Assembly: GCA_029879665.1 (NCBI GenBank)
Contig: JAOUPW010000097.1
Span: 1 to 6,942, forward strand
Source: Rhodospirillales bacterium
GTDB lineage: Bacteria > Pseudomonadota > Alphaproteobacteria > Rhodospirillales > JAOUPW01
Reading direction: 5' to 3'
DNA length: 6,942 bases
The position numbers were made by a program, and so were the translations under genes. Position 1 is the first letter of the stretch. Every line of letters begins with the position of its first letter. Positions 1-5,234 of this stretch are shown in pieces. Under the pieces are notes generated by a model. It worked only from the letters and a program-made list of their open reading frames with translations, did no database searches and was not told the DNA's origin.

Positions 1-1
1 T

Positions 2-268
2 AATTCAATTTTACCGCATCACCAAATTACTATTTTTGAAACAGTTCTTGATGAACGTTCAGTTGATCACTGGAGGCATTGGTTTAAGGAAAGTGTAGCT
101 TTTGGGTTTAAAGATGGCCGTGGGAAAATTCACTGGGTTCCGAACGAACAGTATAAAATTGTGGCATTGGGAATTCAAAAAATAGCAATAATGTTTGGTA
201 AAACAGAAGATGTGCCAATGGGAAAAAGTGTTACATTTAGGATCAATCCTCATAATGAAATTAATTAA
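2..268 (+). CDS. C-terminal part of an unrecognised protein, cut by the left window edge
   Basis: A reading frame is open from the window edge (codon at 2-4) to the TAA at 266-268, giving 88 residues without a start codon needed. Such a long open frame is unlikely by chance in DNA this AT-rich. The translation looks protein-like: a Trp/His-rich stretch near residues 22-27 (DHWRHWF), a charged FKDGRGKIHWVP segment around residues 36-47, a hydrophobic IVALGIQKIAIMFG segment around 53-66, and a polar tail ending HNEIN. I do not recognise the family. There is no signal peptide or membrane segment in the visible part. The only internal ATG codons (191 and 218) are late and in the same frame, so the true start is to the left. 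It is probably island cargo. The minus-strand frame covering the same bases is most likely its shadow. Confidence 0.55.
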   Translation, partial: NSILPHHQITIFETVLDERSVDHWRHWFKESVAFGFKDGRGKIHWVPNEQYKIVALGIQKIAIMFGKTEDVPMGKSVTFRINPHNEIN

Positions 269-497
269 GGCACAGCCTAATAATTCTTGATGATGGGTAG
301 ATAATTTTCATTTTGTGTTTCGTGTTTTTAGTAGGGTACTTTTAGGTCGTCCTAATATTTTTTTGTGTCTATTGTGTTTGAACTATAGATTAAATGTCTG
401 TTACGTATTCCGCCTTTTCAAACTGTTAGTGAACAATGCACAGTTTCCAACACGGTCCATGTGTAAGCTTCTGATATATATATGGTAACGCTCGCCC
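269..497. other. AT-rich stretch with no gene
   Basis: No open frame of useful length with a credible start is visible on either strand. It contains a probable intrinsic terminator (342-364), a short (AT)5 run at 474-483 and the sequence that abuts the tRNA fragment. Integrase arm-type sites may lie here, but none can be named from sequence alone. Confidence 0.5.
342..364 (+). terminator. Probable Rho-independent terminator after the partial plus-strand gene
   Basis: A perfect 5-bp inverted repeat, TTAGG (342-346) and CCTAA (351-355) around a TCGT loop, is followed by two bases and a run of seven T (358-364). It lies about 74 bases after the stop at 266-268 and in the right orientation to end that transcript. 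The stem is short and has only two G-C pairs, so strength is doubtful. Confidence 0.4.
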
Positions 498-552
498 TTT
501 AAAATCTGTTATCCGTAAGGGTGTGCCGGTTCGAGTCCGGCAGCGGGCACCA
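498..552 (+). pseudogene. 3' fragment of tRNA-Leu(UAA), attR-type attachment site remnant
   Basis: Read 5' to 3', the piece contains a 7-base anticodon loop TTTAAAA (498-504) with anticodon TAA at 500-502 (decodes UUA, Leu). Next come the 3' side of the anticodon stem (505-509) and a leucine-type long variable arm: stem ATCC 511-514 with GGGT 519-522 around GTAA. The T arm is GCCGG (525-529), TTCGAGT (530-536), CCGGC (537-541). It ends with the acceptor 3' strand AGCGGGC (542-548), discriminator A549 and encoded CCA (550-552). The matching acceptor 5' strand GCCCGCT and a pairing 5' anticodon stem (ACAGA-like) are absent upstream, where CGCCC stands instead. The gene is therefore headless and cannot make a functional tRNA. 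Identity that starts in the anticodon loop and runs to the 3' end is the typical extent of a tRNA-targeting integrase core site. An intact tRNA-Leu(UAA) should exist elsewhere in the genome. Confidence 0.8.
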
Positions 553-561
553 TTTAAAATC
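498..561 (+). repeat. Direct 9-bp repeat TTTAAAATC flanking the tRNA fragment
   Basis: TTTAAAATC occurs at 498-506 (anticodon loop of the tRNA fragment) and again at 553-561, directly after the CCA end, a spacing of exactly 55 bases. The similarity runs on as CTG versus CAG with one mismatch. It could be chance in AT-rich sequence or a second recombinase core-like site. Confidence 0.5.
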
Positions 562-674
562 AGATGGGTTATTGGGGGAGCGTACAGCTTGCCCCTACTC
601 GGGAATTCGGTTGAGCAAGGTCACTTGTGACCCCGCTCCCTGAAACGCCCTCGCTATTAAGCCAGTGTCCGCCC
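553..674. other. Intergenic junction between the tRNA fragment and the end of nosX
   Basis: No gene is visible in these 122 bases. They hold a second TTTAAAATC (553-561) immediately after the tRNA CCA and a cluster of nested inverted repeats (576-640). No clear intrinsic terminator for the nos operon is visible: hairpins exist on the minus strand, but none is followed by a T run. Confidence 0.6.
576..640. repeat. Nested inverted repeats able to form a branched stem structure
   Basis: The outer arms GGGAGCG (576-582) and CGCTCCC (634-640) are perfect 7-bp complements 51 bases apart. Inside are CTTGC (588-592) with GCAAG (615-619), and the near-palindrome GGTCACTTGTGACC (619-632). Together they can fold as a three-way-junction-like element, on either DNA strand or in RNA. 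It sits 35 bases downstream of the nosX stop in the direction of nos transcription. It might protect or end the nos mRNA, or be a protein-binding element of the attachment region. The role is unknown. Confidence 0.35.
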
Positions 675-1643
675 TCAAGAGCGGGGGAGGGGACGTTCAA
701 CCAATACGACGACATCCATGCGTCCGGAAATCTCGTCAATTTCATTCTTTGGCATGGAGCTGAAGGCCGTAGACAGGGCATCGGAAGTAGTGGCGTCTTT
801 GGCGATGACGCTGACCGATGCCCAATAGGATGCGCTGCGGCCCGTTTTCGGGTCGAACAGGTGATGGTGGCGTTTCTTTCGGTCAAACCAGGTTCCATAC
901 CCCCCCGAAGTGGCGATGGCCCGGTCCCGCAAGTCCACGGCACGGATCGGTTTTGAAGCGCCGTGCGGGTCGCGAATCCCGGCCCGCCATGGCGATCCAT
1001 CCGGCTTCGCCCCCAATGCGCGAATTTCACCAAGGTCAACAAGAACATTTTCAAACCCGTGCCCGCGAAGGATCTCGGCGACGCGATCGGTAATGTAACC
1101 CTGGGCGATGCCGTTGAGGGTTATGGACATGCCGGAACGCCGCAATGCAATTCGGGCCTCGTCCGCCTCGATGCCCGTAAAATCGACGAGGGCGCGGGCG
1201 GCCTCGATGGCTTCCGGGGGCGGTCCCGCCGGATCCGCATCCGGACGCGAAAAATGTCCCGCGTAGAGAGTCCATAAAGGCTGAACGGTCACATCGAAAG
1301 CCCCCTCGGTCAGGGTGCCGAAGCGGATTGCATCGTCGAGGCATCGAACCAGGTCGAGCGGCGGCGCGGTTAAAACACCAAGTCGATTTAGCCGGCTTAG
1401 GGCGGAATCGGCCTGGTACAGGCTGAATACCTTTTCCAGGCGCCGCACTTCCGCGATGGCGGCTTCCGCGCCTTCCCGCGCCTTGGCGGCTTCCGGGTGG
1501 TACAGGGTCAAACTGGCCCGCGCGCCCAGGGCGACCCCCCGCCACACGAAGGGGGACACGGCAGCGGCGGCGGGCAAAGCGGCCATGCCGACGGCAGCGG
1601 CGGAAATGGCAATGAACCGACGGCGGGTTGGATGAGTTGTCAT
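675..1643 (-). CDS. nosX: NosX, ApbE-family FAD:protein FMN transferase for nitrous oxide respiration
   Basis: This 322-residue protein belongs to the ApbE flavinyl transferase family. ApbE/NosX enzymes move FMN from FAD to a Thr of a periplasmic flavoprotein; in nos systems the target is NosR, the membrane electron donor needed to keep NosZ active. A twin-arginine signal is visible (TRRRFIA, residues 6-12) followed by an alanine-rich hydrophobic stretch ending near residue 28, so export by Tat is expected. Family motifs follow in order: EGAFDVTVQPLW (113-124), the NosX form NGIAQGYITDRV (177-188), VDLGEIRALG (202-211), ATSGGYGTWFD (244-254), HLFDPKTGRS (261-270) and the metal-binding region KDATTSDALSTA (282-293). 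The ATG overlaps the nosL stop as ATGA, with a GGAG ten bases upstream, so translation is probably coupled. It is the last gene of the operon. Length is normal and no damage is visible despite the nearby island junction. A generic ApbE name is the alternative, but the operon context favours NosX. Confidence 0.92.
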   Translation of the reverse strand: MTTHPTRRRFIAISAAAVGMAALPAAAAVSPFVWRGVALGARASLTLYHPEAAKAREGAEAAIAEVRRLEKVFSLYQADSALSRLNRLGVLTAPPLDLVRCLDDAIRFGTLTEGAFDVTVQPLWTLYAGHFSRPDADPAGPPPEAIEAARALVDFTGIEADEARIALRRSGMSITLNGIAQGYITDRVAEILRGHGFENVLVDLGEIRALGAKPDGSPWRAGIRDPHGASKPIRAVDLRDRAIATSGGYGTWFDRKKRHHHLFDPKTGRSASYWASVSVIAKDATTSDALSTAFSSMPKNEIDEISGRMDVVVLVERPLPRS

Positions 1644-2194
1644 GGCGCATGGGCTCCATTCTTCACGGGTGGCGCACCGGTCGAACTTTTCATCTCGACG
1701 GCGCCCAGCACCGCATCCTGGGGAATGTCTTTAAAGGCGAAGATGGTTCCGCCGTGCTCCCGGGTGAAGGCCTCGGCCGCTTGCCGGCTGCCGAAGGGGA
1801 CTGTTTCCGGCGCGCCCATACCGCCCACCTTGGTGCTTCCGATGACGTAAAAAGCGTCCCGGGCTTCGACCCAGGCGCCGTTTTCCGGATGGTCCCAATC
1901 GGTTGCCCTGCCCATGTCGGTGACATAGATGGCGTCATAGTCTTTCGCCTCGTCCAACAACATGGTGTAGGCGATGGTATCGCGTACGGAAGTAAACCAC
2001 AGCGCCCGATCTTGGCTCTTCAGCAGAATCTGCCCTTTCGGCCCCTTGTGTTCCATCACCGCCATGCCGCAGTAGTGACCGATGGAGTCGTAGCTGATTT
2101 TCTCCGGTGGCGGGGCTTCGGCACGTTCGTCCTCACCACAGGCTGCGAGCAAAACGGCGGCGAGGACGGCAACAGGAAGCAAGCCACGGCGCAT
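1640..2194 (-). CDS. nosL: NosL, copper chaperone lipoprotein for NosZ maturation
   Basis: This 184-residue protein has a lipoprotein signal: a basic start (MRRG), a hydrophobic core and a lipobox LLAAC with the lipidated Cys at residue 19. It should therefore be membrane-anchored and face the periplasm. NosL proteins bind Cu(I) and hand it to the NosDFY machine for building the tetranuclear CuZ centre of NosZ. The conserved copper-binding region is seen as YCGMAVMEH (41-49), offering Cys42, Met44, Met47 and His49; which of these ligate copper cannot be decided from sequence alone. The family segments KGQILLKSQDRALWFTSVRD (53-72) and AFKDIPQDAVLGAVEM (153-168) are also present. The ATG at 2192-2194 lies one base after the nosY stop and is served by AAGGA eight bases upstream. 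The stop overlaps the start of nosX. The C-terminal tail (STGAPPVKNGAHAP) is low-complexity and probably disordered. Confidence 0.93.
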   Translation of the reverse strand: MRRGLLPVAVLAAVLLAACGEDERAEAPPPEKISYDSIGHYCGMAVMEHKGPKGQILLKSQDRALWFTSVRDTIAYTMLLDEAKDYDAIYVTDMGRATDWDHPENGAWVEARDAFYVIGSTKVGGMGAPETVPFGSRQAAEAFTREHGGTIFAFKDIPQDAVLGAVEMKSSTGAPPVKNGAHAP

Positions 2195-2195
2195 G

Positions 2196-3017
2196 TCAAA
2201 TATCCTTGCGTTTGAACAGGTAGCCGGTGATCACCAGGGGAACCGAGATCCAGGCGAGTTGCACCAACGCGAGCGCCAACAGAGAAATTTTGGCGTTGCC
2301 CAGCATGCCAATGCTGCCGGAAAAGGCGGCCACGTTATCAAATCCCGTGAAATTGAGCAGCCGGTAGGCATCCGTCGGGTTGGCCAGCAGAAGGGCGTGA
2401 AACAGGCCGCCCGCGACCTTTTCGCCAGCCCCGACCAAAAGCCCAAGTAACGCCATGTCGTAAACCAGCACAAAGAAAATCCACACGCCGATTGCGATTC
2501 CGGCGGCGGTTGCCCGTTCGCGCACACTGGTGCTGATTAGATAGCCGATGGCCAGGAAAACGCCGCCCAATGCGACGGACGAAGCGACCATCGAGGCAAA
2601 GGCGACCCAGGTATCGGCTGTCACCCCCTCGCCGGCGGCCACCACCCCTGCGGCGCCGTAACCGACCACGGTAGCAAAGGTGAGAATGGCCAGATGGCCG
2701 AGAAATTTCCCCGTCAGCACCTGCCAGCGCGCCACAGGGTAGGCCAACAGAAGCAACATGGTGCCCCGTTCCACCTCGCCAACGATGGAATCGAAAGACA
2801 GCATCAGGCCGATCAGCGGCAGCAGGAAGATGGACAGGCTGGACAGGCTGACGATGGTAACCAGCAACGGGCTGGCGCCCACGGCACCCGTGGGCGCGCT
2901 GCCCAAAAAAGTCAGGGTTAAAGAAAAACCCGCCAATAACAGAGTCAGGGCAACGATCCACCGGTTGCGCAGCCCGTCGCGGATTTCCTGCCCGGCGATG
3001 ATCAGGGCGGCTCTCAC
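2196..3017 (-). CDS. nosY: NosY, membrane permease subunit of the NosDFY assembly complex
   Basis: NosY is a 273-residue integral inner-membrane protein of the ABC-2 permease type. Together with NosF (ATPase) and NosD (periplasmic) it forms the complex that delivers copper to apo-NosZ. About six hydrophobic segments can be seen at residues 20-40, 51-75, 105-128, 138-163, 172-198 and 246-267. Between the second and third lies the conserved loop DSIVGEVERGTM (76-87) typical of ABC-2 permeases, followed by LAYPVARWQVLTGKF (91-105). The protein ends KRKDI, as is common in this family. The start is GTG (3015-3017), overlapping the nosF stop by four bases as GTGA, with GGAG seven bases upstream. 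The only nearby ATG is out of frame, so GTG is the supported start. Length matches the family. Confidence 0.93.
   Translation of the reverse strand: MRAALIIAGQEIRDGLRNRWIVALTLLLAGFSLTLTFLGSAPTGAVGASPLLVTIVSLSSLSIFLLPLIGLMLSFDSIVGEVERGTMLLLLAYPVARWQVLTGKFLGHLAILTFATVVGYGAAGVVAAGEGVTADTWVAFASMVASSVALGGVFLAIGYLISTSVRERATAAGIAIGVWIFFVLVYDMALLGLLVGAGEKVAGGLFHALLLANPTDAYRLLNFTGFDNVAAFSGSIGMLGNAKISLLALALVQLAWISVPLVITGYLFKRKDI
2203..2207 (-). promoter_or_regulatory. Shine-Dalgarno of nosL inside the end of nosY
   Basis: AAGGA on the minus strand lies eight bases before the nosL ATG, within the last codons of nosY (KRKDI). This is the clearest ribosome binding site in the operon, so nosL may be translated partly independently of nosY. 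Confidence 0.6.
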
Positions 3018-3931
3018 GGCGCATCTCCGTTGCGGTAATGCCGGTACAGCTGGTCGAGGGACGGCAGGTCGATCTCAATGTCCTCTATGGTGACGCCCAT
3101 GTCGGTGACCCGGCGTACCAGATTCATCTTGTTCTCGGGGGTGCACGAAAATTCCACGATGCACCCGTTGACCCGGGTCACATCGGCGCCGGGCAGACGG
3201 CTTGCGATGTCGGTGGCGGCGGCCTCACGGGTACGCAGCCGGATGCGGACCGGAATATCGGCGCCATGGCGCAGCTCCGCCAATGTCCCCGATGCCTTCA
3301 ACCGTCCAGCGTTCATAATCGCGATCCGGTCCACGTGGGTTTCGAATTCGGACAGGGCGTGCGACGACATCAGCACGGTGACACCGTCGTCCCGCAGCGC
3401 CGAGATGGTGTCGTAGAACTGGCGTCGGGTCGCCGGGTCCAGGCCCGACGTCGGCTCATCCAACAGCATCAGGCGGGGGCTGCCCAACAGGGCCTGAGCC
3501 AAGCCAAGGCGCTGGCGCATGCCCTTGGAATACGTCTTGACCCGTTGCCTGGCGGCGTCGGCAAGGCCAACCTTCTCCAACAAAGTCATGTTGTCGGCCA
3601 AATCGGCGCCCTTGAGACGGGCGTAGAAATTGAGCACTTCGAGGCCGGACATGGCCTGCTGGAAGGCGACCGTTTCGGGCAGGAAGCCGAGGGCGCGTTT
3701 GGCCTCGACGCCGTCCGGGCCGGCCGGGTCCAGGCCAAGCACCCGGACCGTGCCAGTGGACGGGCGGATCAGACCCAGAAGCAGCTTCATCATAGTGGTC
3801 TTGCCGGCGCCGTTGTGACCAACCAGAGCCAACGTCTCGCCGGGCGCGACGTTCAGCACCACGTCGTCAAGGACCGTGCTGCCGTCATAGACCTTACTTG
3901 CGTGGTCGAAAATCATCACCGCGTCGGTCAT
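3014..3931 (-). CDS. nosF: NosF, ABC-type ATPase of the NosDFY assembly complex
   Basis: NosF is the 305-residue cytoplasmic nucleotide-binding subunit that powers NosDFY. All ABC signatures are present: Walker A GHNGAGKT (38-45), ABC signature YSKGMRQR (134-141), Walker B LMLLDEP (154-160), D-loop SGLD (162-165) and switch His191 (MSSHAL). At the usual Q-loop position the sequence is FLPETVAF (83-90), with Glu86 where most ABC ATPases have Gln; this is also my recollection of other NosF proteins, so it is probably a family trait. The C-terminal 90 residues form the regulatory extension of this ABC subgroup (IRLRTREAAA to the end). The ATG overlaps the nosD stop by four bases (ATGA), with only a weak upstream Shine-Dalgarno, so coupling to nosD translation is likely. 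The stop overlaps the nosY start. A generic ABC transporter ATPase is excluded by the neighbours. Confidence 0.95.
   Translation of the reverse strand: MTDAVMIFDHASKVYDGSTVLDDVVLNVAPGETLALVGHNGAGKTTMMKLLLGLIRPSTGTVRVLGLDPAGPDGVEAKRALGFLPETVAFQQAMSGLEVLNFYARLKGADLADNMTLLEKVGLADAARQRVKTYSKGMRQRLGLAQALLGSPRLMLLDEPTSGLDPATRRQFYDTISALRDDGVTVLMSSHALSEFETHVDRIAIMNAGRLKASGTLAELRHGADIPVRIRLRTREAAATDIASRLPGADVTRVNGCIVEFSCTPENKMNLVRRVTDMGVTIEDIEIDLPSLDQLYRHYRNGDAP
3025..3028 (-). promoter_or_regulatory. Shine-Dalgarno deciding the GTG start of nosY
   Basis: GGAG on the minus strand lies seven bases before the GTG that overlaps the nosF stop. The intervening ATG is out of frame with nosY, so spacing and frame together support the GTG start. 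Confidence 0.55.
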
Positions 3932-5229
3932 GTTGGGGAATTCCGTTTTTCCGCATTGCCGGTTTGCGGGGGATGCATCAAGGGTGCGCTGTCGATGACG
4001 CCTCCGGGATGCAGGGCCGGAAACACCGACTGCGCCCAGCGCAGCACCTGCATGGATGGACTGTTGAGCAGAAGTTTCGCCGTCGGGTGAGCCCAGACCA
4101 CCCGATCGACCATGTCGTTGGGGCGGTAGGCGGTATCGGCGACGCCGTCGCCGTTTAGGTCAAATGCGGGATTGTCGCTCCAATAGTTTCCGCGCCCGCC
4201 ATGGGACCAGTCCAGGTCGCGGGTGCCGACGTATTTCACCTGGGTCCGGTTGGCGATGAAGGCGTTGGATGTAATCCGGTTGCGTTCTGAACCGGCGGTA
4301 AAATGGATGCCGATGGGGCAGCCCTCGAATAGGTTGTTGCGGAAGACGTTCTTATGGGAGTTATAGATGAACACGCATTTGGTCTTTCCGTTTTTCACCT
4401 GGTTATCTTCAATAACAGAGTCGTTGGCATAGTTCAGCATAATGCCGTGGTCTCTGTCGCCCAGTGACCGGTTGCCCGACACTTCAAGATTCCTGGAAAA
4501 CATCAGGGCGAAGCCCGCATGGTTGCCTTCCGACAGGTTATCGGATACCCGGCTGTCGTTGGTGTACATGTAATGCACCGCGATGCGAAGGTTGCGGAAC
4601 CGGTTGTTGCTGAAGATGTTGCGGCGGCTGGTGGTCGTAAAAATGCCGTCGCGTCCGTATTGAAAGTCGTTGCCTTCGACGATGGAACCCGGCGTATTCC
4701 ACAGACTGACCCCGTTGCCGCGCTGGTTGACGTGGCGGGTGCGTCGTCCGATCACCGTGTTGCCCCGCATTATCGCGTCGTTCGGACCCCACAGATATAC
4801 GCCGAACAGGTTGCCTTCGATCCGGTTGCCTTCGATCTGGGCCCGATCACCCGACTTGTCGACGAAGACTCCTGAATCCATGGTTGCCAAACTGCTTCCC
4901 GAGCCGGTGACCGTCAAACCCCGAAGGATCACGTCGGGGGCCGAGACACGGATGGTCGAGCCCCGTCCGCTTCCCTGGACAACGGCTCCGCTTCGGCCTT
5001 CAACAATCACGGATTTATCGATAACAACCGGGCCGGCATGAATGCCGGGTTCAAGAATAAGAGTATCGCCGGGGCGGGCCTTGGCGACGGCGTCCGCCAA
5101 GGACCCTGCGCCCGGTGATACTGTCAAGTTGGCGGCGAGCACCGCGCCGGACATGATGGCGGACACCGCGGCCAGGACGAACCCGGCCACGGTGCCACGC
5201 CAATTGCCGCGGCGCAGTCTCACTGCCAT
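3928..5229 (-). CDS. nosD: NosD, periplasmic beta-helix copper-assembly protein
   Basis: NosD is a periplasmic right-handed beta-helix protein that docks on NosFY and receives copper from NosL for the CuZ site of NosZ. With the start at 5229 it has 433 residues. The basic N-terminus (MAVRLRRGNWRG), a hydrophobic core and AVLA/AN near residue 32 give a Sec-type signal peptide. From about residue 45 to 345 there are successive beta-helix coils of the form G-V-x-hydrophobic ... I-x-x-N-x-hydrophobic. Examples are EGNRIEGNLFGVYL, RNIFSNNRFRNL, SVIEDNQVKNG and KNVFRNNLFEG, as in the CASH/NosD repeat family. DLNGDGVADTAYRP is a calcium-loop-like turn near the end of the helix, and the family tail LRWAQSVFPALHPGG follows. 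The frame stays open upstream to an ATG at 5301, but that would overlap nosZ by 67 bases and put 24 non-signal residues ahead of the signal peptide. The ATG at 5227-5229, five bases after the nosZ stop, is preferred. An AAGG stands about eleven bases before it. Confidence 0.93.
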   Translation of the reverse strand: MAVRLRRGNWRGTVAGFVLAAVSAIMSGAVLAANLTVSPGAGSLADAVAKARPGDTLILEPGIHAGPVVIDKSVIVEGRSGAVVQGSGRGSTIRVSAPDVILRGLTVTGSGSSLATMDSGVFVDKSGDRAQIEGNRIEGNLFGVYLWGPNDAIMRGNTVIGRRTRHVNQRGNGVSLWNTPGSIVEGNDFQYGRDGIFTTTSRRNIFSNNRFRNLRIAVHYMYTNDSRVSDNLSEGNHAGFALMFSRNLEVSGNRSLGDRDHGIMLNYANDSVIEDNQVKNGKTKCVFIYNSHKNVFRNNLFEGCPIGIHFTAGSERNRITSNAFIANRTQVKYVGTRDLDWSHGGRGNYWSDNPAFDLNGDGVADTAYRPNDMVDRVVWAHPTAKLLLNSPSMQVLRWAQSVFPALHPGGVIDSAPLMHPPQTGNAEKRNSPT

Positions 5230-5234
5230 GCCGA

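Larger units (their letters stand above)
1..552. mobile_element. Right end of a putative tRNA-Leu-integrated genomic island
   Basis: The left 497 bases are strongly AT-rich (about one third GC by eye) against roughly 60% GC in the nos genes, and the change happens at a 3' tRNA-Leu fragment (498-552). A composition break at a headless tRNA 3' end is the signature of an element inserted by a tyrosine recombinase into a tRNA gene. The fragment reads 5' to 3' on the plus strand and its left neighbour is not tRNA. The element therefore lies to the left, and the DNA to the right is the original downstream flank of the tRNA gene. No integrase, excisionase or other mobility gene is visible here, and the left boundary is outside the window. 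The assignment as an island is inference from the junction and the composition. Confidence 0.6.

Noticed and set aside
59..253. Minus-strand 64-residue frame in the AT-rich left end
   Set aside because: It lies entirely opposite the longer plus-strand frame that runs to the window edge. Its composition (many Phe, Cys, His, Asn) looks like an antisense artefact, and no Shine-Dalgarno is evident.
269..497. FNR/NNR-type operator (TTGAT-N4-ATCAA) for an anaerobically regulated promoter
   Set aside because: Only isolated TTGAT half-sites occur and no paired half-site at the right spacing. The nos promoter is expected upstream of the window's right edge instead.
576..640. Minus-strand tRNA-like shape: 7-bp terminal stem followed by CCA-like bases
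   Set aside because: There is no T arm with TTC, no D arm and no anticodon arm of correct size; the inner stems do not match a cloverleaf.
669..684. Hairpin CCGCTC-TTGA-GGGCGG over the nosX stop as an intrinsic terminator
   Set aside because: The 6-bp stem includes a G-T pair, overlaps the stop codon and is followed by mixed sequence with no T run.
3038..4090. Long plus-strand frame of 350 codons opposite nosF and nosD
   Set aside because: It is a GC-rich antisense shadow of nosF, whose ABC motifs are complete, and of the nosD 3' end. Its translation has no recognisable domain.
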